Positions 37,205 through 49,535 of a DNA stretch of 64,000 bases are shown here, piece after piece; the first letter of the stretch is position 1; each line of letters begins with the position of its first letter. Origin of the DNA: Phycomyces blakesleeanus NRRL 1555(-) (Eukaryota > Mucoromycota > Mucoromycetes > Mucorales > Phycomycetaceae); NCBI RefSeq assembly GCF_001638985.1, contig NW_017265138.1:868001-932000 (forward strand). The letters are read 5' to 3'. The translations under genes and the position numbers were made by a program. The notes beneath the pieces are model-generated. The model did no database searches and had not been told where the DNA came from. It was given only the letters and a program-made list of their open reading frames with translations.

Positions 37205-38682
37205 TGTTGTATTGGAATATATATATGCAAGAAGAGTGAAAAAATATTAGAATTCTGAAAAAACTGGGCTTTATATAGCTTAATGATTATGCTTGCAAAA
37301 TATCATCGATATTTCTTATTCAAACAAGAAAAATCAAGATATTCGACTTACTAAAAACAGATGTTTCAGATGGTTTTGCATAAATTAATTCAAAAAAGGA
37401 AAAAAAAGGGGGCTTGCATCAGATGAAAGGATACGCCTCAAATTTAAACAGTTCTCTAATCTTTCTATCTATCTAAAAGCATAAATAACAACAGTGATAG
37501 TCAGCTCAAAGGCTCCAAAAATTAATATAATTATAAAGCTTTGTTAAAGCAACCTTTTATCTATCTAAGGTGCCTAAAAAATAAGAGCAATATGCAGATG
37601 CTGTAAATAATTAAGTGCTCTAAGACTTAAGCAAAAAAAAGTAGACGGAGTCTCGTCAGCTTAAAAAGACGTCGTCGATTTAAATGTCTATAAAAGGAGC
37701 GATTTTTGGTGCATCTCCTGTCTTTTGCTGGGGATGCACTTAAATTTGTTGCCCATTTTTGGAATAAAAATTTTGCCTAAAATTGGGAAAAAAAACCGGT
37801 CGACCGACGAAAAAAATCGGTCAACCACAACTAGGTGAACGCCTACTGACTTTAAAGCGAAATAACCTTTTTTTGAATTTTGGAAATCACTATATAGTGT
37901 TTAGTGTCTATATCAATACGGAATTCTATATCAATAAAGCACTCCGAGAGCACCTCATATAAAATTTATTTAGACGGAGATTGTGTTATTAAAAAAGAAT
38001 AACGTGTTTCAAAATCGCATTATTTTATATGATATAAAAACATGATATAAAATATTTTACATCGTATAAAAAAATGATATAAAATACGTTGACCAATCAT
38101 CTTTTGGTATTATATTTTGTTAAACTAACGATGATATAAAACCTGAAATAAAGAACGAATTATGTTTTCAAGTAAGCATATAAAGAAGTCCATATAGCTC
38201 CAACGTTAGTTTTTTTCCCCTTTATCTGCACAAGCATTCTATGTATATAGATATTAATTGGCATCTATTAGTTTTAGTGTCTAAAAAGTTAAACAGCTAT
38301 TACAATTTTAGGGAAAAAAGTAACAAACTTTGGCTCGCACTAATTACATGATTTTATGTTCGTGAGTTTAGTATATTAACATGGCCAATAAATGAAATAT
38401 CACACATTTTCATTGTATATGGAAGCCTTGGACGTGAAACATGAGACCGTATAAAATTACATATATGGTTAAATGTTTCAAATTTTTTTTATATGATGTG
38501 TCCAAGGTCCTTATAAGCAATATTATTTTGTCTCTAATAAATAACACTCACAGTTTCTACTTTTTCCATATATTGAGATACTAACCCATAAACAATCCCG
38601 AATACCTCAATATATACTATAAATAGTATTTCTCTCAGAGTCTGGAACCTGTTCTCTCTCATCATAATCTTAAATTCAAACA
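37205..38682. other. Spacer with ATGATATAAAA repeats
   Basis: No gene. Four copies of ATGATATAAAA lie at about 38029, 38042, 38074 and 38129, and a small palindrome-rich G/C patch lies at 37793-37830. The other end of the Harbinger element should be somewhere here, but I could not find matching terminal repeats. Confidence 0.45.
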
Positions 38683-40501
38683 ATGTCATCAATCTCAAAA
38701 AGTAAGTGCAATTCGCGTCGAATATTGATGAGTGTACTAAATGTTGCATTATTATAGGCATTAAAGAATATTTAAAGAATTCCAATACTCGGCCATCTCT
38801 ATCTAAGTTTGTCAACGACAATAAAGAAGCAACTAAAGCATATGTACAACAATTTGATACAGAATCCTAAGCGAAGAAGAACATGGAGAACAAGTTCATA
38901 CTAGTGTACAAGAACATTTTCCCGAATAGAAAGCGTATTATAGGAAAATATGTGGATATTGGCGTGTTGTATTCAGAGGCACGATTAGAGAGAACTATCA
39001 AAATTGAAGGAAATCAAGCGCTAGAGGCCGGTGTTTCCGCAGCACGAATAATTGCATCAAACAACTTGGCAATTGCCAATCCCAACAATCAGAGGGCAAC
39101 TTATGACAGTGATCAGGATTATGACAACGAGGAAGAGGATGTTAATGAGGATTCACATGCCAGCAATGGATACAATATGGCGCAAGGATTCAGAAAGTTT
39201 CAACGCGAATCACATCAAGTAGCTAAGTCACAAGGACTTTTCATCAACGGAAATCTTCAACAACTTCTGTAAATCTACATTTAATTAGAACCTAAGCCTT
39301 TATAGCTCACCAAATCGCAAACTTTAGTGCCCTGGATAATATATTGCTGCTTGTCAAAAACCAGCATAGTAAAGAAATATTGCTCACTATGGAGGATGTC
39401 AACCTCACATGTTACCACGAGGATATGAAACAGAACTTCTTGGATCTCAACTTGACAGTCGATGACGAGATATTGTTGAAGTTAATGAAAGCATTGACGG
39501 TAACTTATGATAGCACTTGTGACAAATGATGCATTCTAATAGATCACATAATTTCAGAAAGTGGATACGTGCACTAGAAAAGAAATCAAATGTTGTATTC
39601 ACAAATTTTATGAATTTGCTGACGACTATGACACCAAGATTCTTAATATCTTCCTAAATTTGTAAATAAATTTTGATTCGGGTACACTTGAGATACATTC
39701 TGATACTTGTTATGATTCTGCTTAGCATTGATAAGCTCCCCGAGGAGCCTATCTTGAATCATCAAATCAAGGAAATCGAATTAGTGACCAGATTCCTGGA
39801 CCCCATTATGAGCGCGGTGTTAGCCGATGTTGAGCAGAACCGCGTCTTCTCGTGGTAGATATTATTGTTGCATTACCTGTTTATAAATTTAAAAACTTAA
39901 ATGTGTATTTCTCTACATAGGACAAACACTGCAAGTACTGGAACAGAGAACGAGCACCCTGACGGGGAAATGGCAACTATAAATCAGAGATCAATTGCAT
40001 ATCACCTTGGCTATTGCGAAGTAAAAGTTAGTGAAGGAGATAGCAGCTCAGTTTACCTTCATTATGATATGTTGAGATTGGCAAGATTTGGTAAAAAATT
40101 GTGTCACAATGAAGATCTTCGTGGCAGTCTGTTGGTGATGGCAGTTGGTAAGTTTTTACAAACAATACAAATTTGCTCTCTGTATACACACCACTTAATT
40201 TTCATTTTGCAACAAAGGGTTCCGGGTACGATTTTTTATACTCACAAGGAACAAACCATTCGATACTATGTTTGAAATTGCTAACATGGAATTGCCAAAG
40301 TCTTTGTCAACCTTGGCTAGTTTCACCTCCAATGTACACAAGATCAAACAAATACTTCAAGCATACTATACTCATTGCACCAAGGAACCAGAGATCTCAC
40401 TAAAGAGAAAGAAAGAAAGCTCTATGACAAAGAATGATATTCAGCAAGTCATCAATACCAGCAAACCAAAAAAGATGAAAGCTTCTTTGAGTTTCAAATA
40501 A
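38683..40501 (+). pseudogene. PD-(D/E)xK nuclease-like protein of unknown role, single in-frame stop
   Basis: Seven exons (38683-38701, 38758-39268, 39328-39499, 39558-39661, 39726-39854, 39921-40147, 40218-40501) sum to 1446 nt, an exact multiple of three, with GT-AG introns throughout. The only break is TAA at 38868-38870 in exon 2. Translation could instead begin at ATG 38883 (MENKFILVYKN), giving 433 aa. The C-terminal half has LVTRFLDPIMSAVLADVEQN, then HPDGEMATINQRS and GYCEVKVSEGD: a PD followed about 20 residues later by ExK, the arrangement of the PD-(D/E)xK nuclease core. From memory, similar uncharacterised proteins are abundant in Mucorales genomes. The N-terminal half is acidic and polar with no known domain. 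Transposons stand on both sides. The function is unknown. Confidence 0.6.
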
Positions 40502-41590
40502 GCATTATATGTAATCCGCGCCTTCGTTTTAAAAACCATTTCAAGTAAAAGATTATAATAAAGCCACTAAGCAAAAAAAAAGAAAAATGAGATGGCTACC
40601 AAAAATAACAAAAACCGTTGCTTTTCATGTCGCTCAAAGGTAGAAAGAAAATAAATATGGTGGAATCAATTAGCTCATGTTTCTCTTGTTCAATATCTAA
40701 GATCCCTCGCTAAACGACTGGCCAACAATTGTCGTCATTTTTATTCACTTTCATTAACTAATTCATATACATTAAAAGCTTGTCTACGTTCTTTTACATG
40801 GGATGGCACTCTTCCAGTAAACTCTAAAGAAGATATTGTGATAAATTTCATTTGGCTTTGTGCATAATCTTGCTTGAGTACAGAAAGATATAACTTACTT
40901 CGCGAAGACGCAACCTCATTTCGAAGGGTCATCATGTGTACAAGGATACATTGGCTTTTCCGCTAATTTTTTAGCTGAAAATTTTAATTAATGTAAACTG
41001 CTTGAATATAAGCTTGTTTGTTTTATGGAACTGGGAAATTTGATGTAAACCTTGGAAACATATTAGCTAGTTTATTACAATGGGACTTGAAGAATACTGC
41101 AAGTGTATACAATATATATATATAAATATATTGTGAGGAAGAGAATTCATGTAGTGATCCTTACTGGAGCGAAAAAAGGTGCAGAGTCAAGGTGTGAAGC
41201 CTCGTTATTTAAGGTAAGAGCTTCGAATAAAGATTTTAGCTTCCCACCAAAACACTACTATAAACAATGGTAATTGAAAAGGACCACATACTAAGAATAA
41301 TAAAGATAAATCTTTACTACTCTTTCGATATGTTTTCTCTTCTGCTTGCTGGTAATAGTAATATATTGCCCTATTAATTTTCTTCGAGTGATCAATCACA
41401 AGAGTAGTATGGCTTATTCATCCAAAGGAATGAAAGAGCACTAATCTTTCAATCGAGGATACCGTAAAAAAATAGCGGCAGCATAAGCCTTACTAGAGGA
41501 TTATTTTTTCCTTTAATTTTAGATGCAGACAATAACAAATCTTTAGCCAGAGTATGAAGCGTTGAATGAACTAATAATCATCTTTGATAA
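40502..41590. other. Spacer with a possible coding remnant
   Basis: On the minus strand, 40935-40741 encodes RSKLYLSVLKQDYAQSQMKF and VPSHVKERRQAFNVYELVNE before a stop. It looks like the C-terminus of a repeated fungal protein, but no upstream exon was found. The rest shows no gene. Confidence 0.35.
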
Positions 41591-42966
41591 TTAATCTGCT
41601 TTTTGGAATACGTGCAGAAGATACAGGACGTCAGCGGATACAGCATTGCAGACATCGTCGATTCTACTACTCAAATTTTCCTCAGTCCTCAAAAGTTCGC
41701 TCTTCAACTTTCCTTTAGCAATATTCTAGAATTTCTCAGTAGGGTTCAGCTCAGGGGAGTAAGACAATAAATACATAACCCTGTATCCTCTGCTCTTAAT
41801 TTTTCTGATCACTGGTTTTGTTTTAAGTATTGTACAATTGTCCATGTCTAGGTAATGGTTTTTAAAGTCCTCGTCATGATACGTAATATCAAGGACTTCA
41901 TTCATCAATTTGATGAAATGGCCTGTAGTTGTACATTTATCTACTGGAGCAGCACTACCTTCAGCTGTAGCGTCCACAATGTCCATATACTCTACAGTTG
42001 GTTCTTTCATGATGAAATACTTTGCAGTTCCTTTCTTCCACTTGCTTACTTTTCTCTTCTTCTGCACAGCTGTCGGGCTACTCTTATTTTCCCATACATT
42101 TTTAGGTGGCAGCTTATTCAAAGCGACATTGATGACACTCGAGCAGGATATAGCACTAATGATTGTATGGGAAGACGACCTGGTTTTAGGTAACTTTACT
42201 CTTGCAGGTTCTCCAATCTTAGCTCGAGCCCAATTGCTTCTCAAGTTGATGTGGAAGCCTGACCCATAAATGAAGAAGTATTTTTTTTATAAAATCTAAA
42301 TCTATATCCTTTTATTACATATACCAATCGCATCTCTCTTGGAGATTAATTTCAAAGTTTCTCGCTTCGGGTTCGAACGTAGGTTTTTTGACCGTGATGG
42401 GCATGCTATCCTTTAAATTGTGATTGAGTTGTGCCTTTGAGATACTGAAGCCCATAAATTGCTCGGCTAGTTTGTCGATTATGTCAGCGGTTTAAGGTTG
42501 AGGGTCTTGATCAAATAATATACAAACGTAATCCTGTTGTTCACTTTTAAATGAACATTCCATATCATTTGATTTCGACTTTTTTTTTTAGGAAAATCTC
42601 TGTGTTTTTGATATCTTTTCCAACATCTTTGAGTGGTTCGTTTGTTGATTCCAAGCCGTCTTGCAAAACGAATTACTATACCTCTTTCCTCAAGAATTTC
42701 AATTATTTGATCTATAATAATCTGTCTTGACTTGTCACTGCATTAATTATACACAGCTGTAGAGGCATATGTCTTTGGTTTGGGACAGTTTTAATTACAT
42801 GCTTGAGGTTAGATAAATAGATGTTTCGATTTGTTACAGTTTCAAATGCAACGTTGGGATCCGTGATTTGGGTCAAGACATCTTCCATAGGATCAGACCT
42901 TTTTTCCTTGCTCATTCTAAACATTGTCTTGCCCATCCTCGAAATAAAAAGTGGTTGGCATTGCAT
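41591..42966 (-). pseudogene. Decayed Tc1/mariner (DDE_3) transposase
   Basis: The minus strand keeps the order of a Tc1-like transposase. A helix-turn-helix-like N-terminus (IVIRFARRLGINKRTTQRCW) is followed by a region equivalent to FIxxSGF, the second Asp in HYLDMDNCTILKTKP, and the third acidic residue in YLLSYSPELNPTEKF. It is broken by frameshifts (one near 42715, another in an A-tract near 42280) and several in-frame stops, including TAA in the linker and TAG right after NPTEKF where a Trp codon is expected. The first catalytic Asp reads as Tyr (FIYGSGF). The element is therefore dead. The last readable codons end near 41591. Confidence 0.8.
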
Positions 42967-43804
42967 AGTTGTAGGAAAGAAAAGGCGGATTGTTTGTTAA
43001 AAGCGGTATACGACATTTAGCTTCCAGTTTCCGCCAAATTTGTCGATAACAAGCGACAATCATTTTAAAAACGACAGTTGTGGCAAAATGAAAATGACAA
43101 AAAAAAACGTTTTATCTCCGACTATTTTTTTGAGCTAAGCGCCAATTAGTGTAGTTAAAACGTTAACTATGTTTCGCTGCCAGCCAAATATATTACGTAG
43201 ACCGACATAATCAACCAGCCTCACTATATATGTTTCATTTCGTTCACGTTCCATATAAGGAATACAGAATCGTTCTAAACCTTAACCCACTCTTGGAACT
43301 GTATTTAAAAAGAAAAGAAAAAAACAAATTCAGTGGGTGTGTCAAACGCCACTTGAGAATAAGAAGCAATTCAATGATTGGCCAAAATCGTATTCCCTTG
43401 AATTCTTTTTTTTTACATCCCTACTTCTTGTAATTATTAAGCTCCGATAGGTTCTTTTATATATTTGCACACACAACCCACACACACTACCCACACAATA
43501 TATTTAATTATTTCTGTCTCGACCTCAAGATGTCTCTTCCTCTTCCTCTTCCTATTTCTCTTCCTCTTCTTCTTCCTCTTCGTCCTCTTCGTCCTCTTCG
43601 TCCTCTTCGTCCTCTTCTTCCTCTTCCTCTTCCTCTTCCTCTTCACCCTTTGTAATTCTTTCCTTTCTTATATATATATATTTCCGCTCAATTCGATAAA
43701 TTCTATCTATACATATATACATATATATATATATACACATACATACATACATACATAAATACACATATACTTTTTTTTCCGACCGAGCAGTAAATACATT
43801 CATT
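42967..43804. other. Spacer between the Tc1 remnant and the next gene
   Basis: Contains what is probably the outer part of the Tc1 element, then a C/T-rich leader region with the CCTCTT repeat listed separately. No gene. Confidence 0.45.
43533..43644. repeat. CTTCCT / CGTCCTCTT polypyrimidine tandem repeat
   Basis: A long C/T-only run with CGTCCTCTT units in the middle, ending about 160 bp before the start codon of the next gene. A pyrimidine tract at this position is common in fungal promoters. Confidence 0.8.
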
Positions 43805-44302
43805 ATGGTAGACATTATCGACAAAGTCAAAAGCCAATATGCAATCTGGAAGCTCGAAAAGTACACCAAAAGACGCTCATTTATGCCAGAATACGATCCC
43901 AAAGGTACAAACACCCACATCATTTTTGTTTTTTGTTTTTGTTTTTTTTCCTTAAAATAACACACACACATATATTTGTGCTTGTCTGTGGCCGTGTACC
44001 TATATTCATGTGTATACACACCAAAATCTATCCTTCTTCTTGTGTGGATTTGTAACAAATTGGTTCAATTAGATAAAGAGTACTATAATCAATATTACAA
44101 AGACGGCACTTATCATGACCCCGCAAACGCCCCTCCTTTGACCAAAGCACAGACAGCGGCTAAGCGTTCTTCATCTCTGCGAGCCATTCATCGTGCACCT
44201 TCCCTTTTGAGCCAAAGAGCAACAACCTTGTTCCGTAAAACATCTGCTGCAAGTACACCTCCTCGATGCTCAGAAAATTATAACCAGTCAGCACATCGGT
44301 AA
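43805..44302 (+). CDS. Small protein of unknown function
   Basis: Two exons (43805-43904, 44073-44302) joined by a GT-AG intron encode 109 aa. The N-terminus MVDIIDKVKSQYAIWKLEKY is amphipathic and basic, and the join reads MPEYDPKDKEYYNQYYKDGT. The C-terminal half is rich in S, T, A and R (SSSLRAIHRAPSLLSQRATT). I do not recognise the family. Support for a real gene is the in-frame intron with good splice sites, coding-like composition against an A/T-rich background, and a pyrimidine-rich upstream tract. No membrane segment or signal peptide is seen. Confidence 0.6.
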
Positions 44303-44999
44303 AAATTAAGAAATAAAATGAAGATGAAAATAAAAATAAAAATAAAAATAAAAATGATATATACAAAAAGTGTTTATTTAATAAGAATAATTACATAAAA
44401 GAATATGTACATGTATATATATATATATAAATTGGGGATAAAAGGAAAGGGGGTATATAATAGGGTAGGAGATGTGAGAGTAGGAGCCAAGGAGATACAG
44501 ATAAAGACAAGTAGAGGAAGGAGATTAATGAATGTCTTAACAAATAAATGAATGAGCAAATGAATATATAAAAATAATAATAATGAATTTCCCGCTTTTT
44601 CTTACTATTGTTGTTAGTGTGTTTTTGGCTGTTTAAATCTAAAATCTCTGGGAGAACTTGTACACACTCAGATTCAAACAACAAAAGGCTGCCTATAATA
44701 AATAGTTTAGTGTGTGCAGTGTGTGTAGCATATGTAGATGTAAGCGGTTTTGGCAGTGTGTGTGTGTGTGTGTGTGTGTGTGCGTAAGAGAATCATCAAC
44801 CAACCAGCAAGATTTTTTGTATTATAAAAACTGTTTTATATACATACACAAAACTTTAGTGAGCAGAAAAAAATGTCTCCAAACTTTCCATTTCATTTCA
44901 TTTGTTTTTTTTTATCCCGTTCTTTTCCCGCCCTTTCTCTCTTCTTTCTATTTCTTACCTTCTTCTTCTTCTTCTACTACACGCACATACATACATATT
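44303..44999. other. Spacer and MPC2 leader
   Basis: No gene. An (GT)n run lies near 44755-44782 and a C/T-rich leader at 44900-44990, directly before the MPC2 start. Confidence 0.5.
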
Positions 45000-45694
45000 A
45001 TGGCTGCCTCCGCTGCTTCCCAGTCTGCCCTCACTCGTTTCATCAACTCACCTGCCGGCCCAAAGACAATCCACTTTTGGGCTCCTGCCACAAAATGGGT
45101 ATATGTTTCTCCTTCTTCTTTGTTGCGGCTGTAGACCTCTATCGACTTATATATTACTTATTTGGAATCCAGGCCCTAGTTATCGCTGGTGTAGGAGATC
45201 TCAACCGTCCTGCAGAGAAGCTTAGTTTGACCCAAAACTTGTGTAAGTAAACCAAGAAGAAAATATAGATATAGAAGCATATAATATACGTGTGCCTTTG
45301 TGGAGTGCATATATATATATATACATTTGGCTTGAGTTTATTCTTTACTTTTATTATGTATTAATTCTCAAACGAACATATAGCTCTCTTGGCTACCGGC
45401 CTTATCTGGACTCGTTATGCTACCGTCATTATCCCCAAGAACATGACCCTCTGTACAGTCAACATGTTTGTTGCTGCCACAGGATTCGTCCAGGTTGCAC
45501 GTATCTTAAAGTAAGTTGATTATAGAGAACAGGAAAAGGAAGGGGGGAAAATAATAGAGCCATAGATGGTTAAAGGCATTTACATCTTTATCCTATCATA
45601 TCGAATCGCATTATATTTATTTATAAACCCTGTAATTTTTAGGTATCGTCAATCTGATGAATACAAGGCAAAGGTGGCTGCTGGTTTGGCTTAA
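45000..45694 (+). CDS. MPC2: Mitochondrial pyruvate carrier subunit 2
   Basis: Four exons (45000-45098, 45173-45242, 45384-45510, 45643-45694) encode 115 aa, the usual size of an MPC subunit. The N-terminal part ends in the family motif HFWAPATKWALVIAGVGDL, created by the first exon join. Then come LATGLIWTRYATVIIPKNMT and LCTVNMFVAATGFVQVARIL, the two conserved membrane helices with the TGLIWxRY motif. MPC2 pairs with MPC1 in the inner mitochondrial membrane to import pyruvate. Codon use is more G/C-rich than the spacers, fitting good expression. The start MAASAASQSALTRFINSPAG looks like a short helical lead-in. Confidence 0.95.
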
Positions 45695-47535
45695 AAATGA
45701 GATATATGCGTATATAAAAAAACATATACACATTAATATACATATACATATTTATATACATACATAGAATCACACAGAAACTATTGGGATTCGTGTGTAG
45801 AAAATATCAAGCTTTGGAAATAAAACGCCAGAGTTGGGAGATAAGATAGAGATCTATTGACTATTTGATTGCTTGTACATTTGAAGCGTTCTAGATTTGT
45901 TGGGGGTAAATCCAGTCAGACTTACAAGAATCGACCCCGATATTATTAAATCATATATACACAACATATAGAGAGAGAGGTCGACAAGAAAAAAGAAAAC
46001 TCAAAAAAAATATGAACATAGGCAGAGGTAATATAGGATTATATGGCTAGAGAAAACTGCTTACAGCTATTAAGAAAGTGCACAAAAAGTTGCAAATTAG
46101 TTCCCATGGATTTTTAGATGTTAATTGTACCTAAGAGTGAAATAGAGATGGGATATTTATTCGGGTAATCTATATATCTTTTTCAACAAGATCAATGTCG
46201 CTGAACCAAAAAAGATATATATATAAAATACCCATAAATATTAATAAGATAAAATAAAGCAAAACAAAGCACACTACCAGCAGAGAATCAAATAATAATA
46301 ACACTAATGAAATGTTATATACACAAGTTTAGAAAGTCTAAAGTGGCACGTCACTGTATTAAGTGAATAGAACCAGTTGCTCTAATTGAAAAACAAAAAA
46401 AATACTTCTTTTTGAGCCATGTACACTTAGCAAATGTAATGAAGAAACAACCGGAGATCCTTTTGAAATCCTTTCTTTAAATTGAGCAAGTGTTCTTTAG
46501 ATTCGAACATTAGAGACAATCGTTACATGTTTATTTATTTTTCAAAAAAAAAAGAATTGCAATTACAAAGCAAATCTGTACATTATAATCAATAGCATGG
46601 GAATGAAAATAGACATTTAGCCACCAAAGCTTGTGAAATAGTCAAATAAATACTTGGGGATCTTGTATTTTAAGCTTACTACTATCATAAGTCACAGCAA
46701 ACAATAAATATATTATTAACATCATTCTTCAACAAATGCAAATGCACCGAATGTAACGAATCCAGCATTCCAATTTTTCATCAAGGGTTAGATATTCTTG
46801 CTGACATTCAAGGTGAAGGCAGCTGCTATAGTGTTAGACAATTGTCAAATCACAATTACAGCAAACACCCAGTAACCTATTGTAATCTTTGAGGAAGGCC
46901 GTGTATATGTCAAGTAGTTATATTTATCAGAGAGTAGAGGCCTCAAGCTGCCTATTCCAAATACGAAAGCTTTCTGTGCCATGACAGCAGATACAGACAA
47001 ATAAACTGTATAATCACTCCCTTTGTAGGATTTTTCAAAGACTCATTTTGGGATATTTCAATTCATTCAATCTCCTTGTTACCTCATCAGTGGGTATTGA
47101 TGATGATGATGATATATACATACATCAGTTGAAAGTTTTAAATTTCATGGGACAAGATATCCCTGTGAGTCACTCCAATAGTAAGGAGCTTTAGTACACA
47201 CGCATATTTATTATTATTATTCTTTTCACAAATTAGAGTTGTTTTATTTCCACTAAAATATAAAGATTCATTTAGCACTACTAGTAGCACAATTATTAAG
47301 CACGCATCAACTGTTACACGCATTATAACTTTTGTTACATAAAACCTTGTAACCCTTGATTTTTGCAAATCTAATAAATACAGAAAACAAAACAGATGGC
47401 CACTAATATATAGGATTAAATAACTAGAGAAAATCACACAGAAATAGCTATTGAGTGCCTAAAATTCAATGATTCTTTTTAATACATAGATCTATGAAGC
47501 ATAGACATGAACCAGAATGAGAGTTTTATTTACTT
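45695..47535. other. Spacer between convergent MPC2 and VTC4 genes
   Basis: About 1.8 kb with no supported gene. Composition is slightly less A/T-extreme than other spacers between 46400 and 47100, but no open frame shows family resemblance. Confidence 0.45.
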
Positions 47536-49499
47536 TTATATTTGCAAGATCCCAGATTTGGTAGATTCATTCACACGCACTAAAAGAATACAAACAAATT
47601 ATTAAATATGTAACACACTCAACCAACAACAAACGTTCACAGAAAAATATTGGTAGGAAAGAGTTCATGAGCTTAGTTATACGCATTGACTTACAGTAAA
47701 AGTTTATACCAACCGCAACAATCATAGAAGTCGTGAGGATGGCTGGTCCGTATCTATCTGAGTAATCACCCGGGTCTTTTCGTCCCACACGACTAGCGCG
47801 GCTGTGAAAGCACAGGAGCGCGTAAACCATCGTACCGACCGATACAACCGTAAAAACTGCTGCAGACACACGCCCTACCCCATCAGAAAAGTTCAAAAGG
47901 CCCAGCGCTAATCCTCCCAGCAAAAGTGTAAACTGCAGCCAATGCAAAAATGTTCGCTCATTCGCCATCCACAACTTGACAGGCGGAGCTATCTCTGGCA
48001 TCGCACGTACAGGTTGCCCACCTCCCAGAGCCAAGGTACTGTCAAAAGAAGCTGCTGGTTCAAGAGACTTGTTTGAGCTAAATATGGTCTTAGACTTATC
48101 CCAAACAGCACTCAGTCCATGAAAATTCGTGGTCTCTGTAGGTGAAGGGCCAATCGATGATGGGTCACCAAGATGAACCGCCACGGATAGATCGCTGTCA
48201 GAGTCTTTATCGACCGCCTTGGTTTTGGTTTTGGTTTTGGTTTTGGACCGGAGCAATTCAAATGCTTTGTTTTTTGGCTTGCGAATGTCTACTTCCATCT
48301 GTGGCAGCCAGAATGGCAATGCTCTAACCTTGCTTTCCAAGAGAGTCGCGCAGCCGTGAATAAATTTCGAAAACTTTGGAACGGATTCTACCAGATGTGA
48401 ATTTACTAGTTCTGTCACCCACTCTGGAGGTTCCTGACCAAAATGGGTCTGTAGCTTAACTTCGAGTACGGCATAAGGGAATCTGCAGATGTCTTCTTCA
48501 GGGAGATTCTTAAATGGCCAATTGACTCCAATATCCATGCGCCTCCAATGATTTCCTGAGCGCACCCTACCTTCGTCGTCTTCTCGGATTAATGAGAGTT
48601 CTGTGTCGAGCGAGATCCGGACCCGTGCATCACCTGGCAGTTGGAAGGCAGTTCGATTGTAAAAGGTACGCATCACAGGAGAAAGACGTTTGGTAAGTAC
48701 TGTGTACTGGACTTCGCGAGCTAATTGTTCCATTTCGTCGAGTTCGGCCTTGGATTTGCGGCCTTGTTCTCTCGGTTTGGCCATCAACTCATCCACTGTA
48801 TATTCTCCGCGAAGATAGGCATCCAGGTGTTTCTCTTTGATCGGGAAACGCGCCTTGACACTCTTTTCACCCGTCCAGTCCTCACGGTGGGTCTTTCGCT
48901 CCACAAAGATGGTCGTGGTGTCCATCCCACCGTACCAACGCATTCGAATAGCCTCAGCACCTTCTGACTTTTCAAGCCGGCCCATATATAGGTCCATATC
49001 TTCATTATCAAAGTAGATGCTAGTGATGGCCGAATCTTCCTGACAGAATTCTTTGTTGGGATTAAATACAAGTACTGGCAAGTGCTGAAGTATAATCAAC
49101 TTTAATTTCAAAATGTTGTCTGGATGAACCCTTTATACGCCAACACCAACAGCGACAGCGACATTAAACAGAGCACATGTATGTTTAATACCAATTAGTC
49201 GATTATTTTTTGAACCTATGCTTGATGCTTACCAGTATTTTGTAGTATTACGAATAAACGCAGACTGTTTCCCCCCTGCACCAGAGTCACCACCTCGCTG
49301 AATACCTTTTGTACGCACTCGATCGTACAAACACGACAGCCTGGCAATCAAAGCATCATAGTTTTCTTTGTAGAATGGCTTTGCATTTAGTCGAGCGCTA
49401 AATATTGGCCTTGTTATCCAGCCAGTTACTTTCTACAAATATATAATTTTACACACACACATAGGATAATTAATTAAAGTATAAACCACACGCATAAAT

Positions 49500-49535
<36 letters not shown>

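Noticed and set aside
37421..37435. GTATCCTTT on the minus strand, like a U12-type donor
   Set aside because: It lies in a spacer with no exon next to it; U12-like donors were not found at any placed intron.
43552..44058. Minus-strand acidic open frame opposite the small unknown gene
   Set aside because: It consists of the polypyrimidine repeat read in reverse and an A/T-rich stretch.
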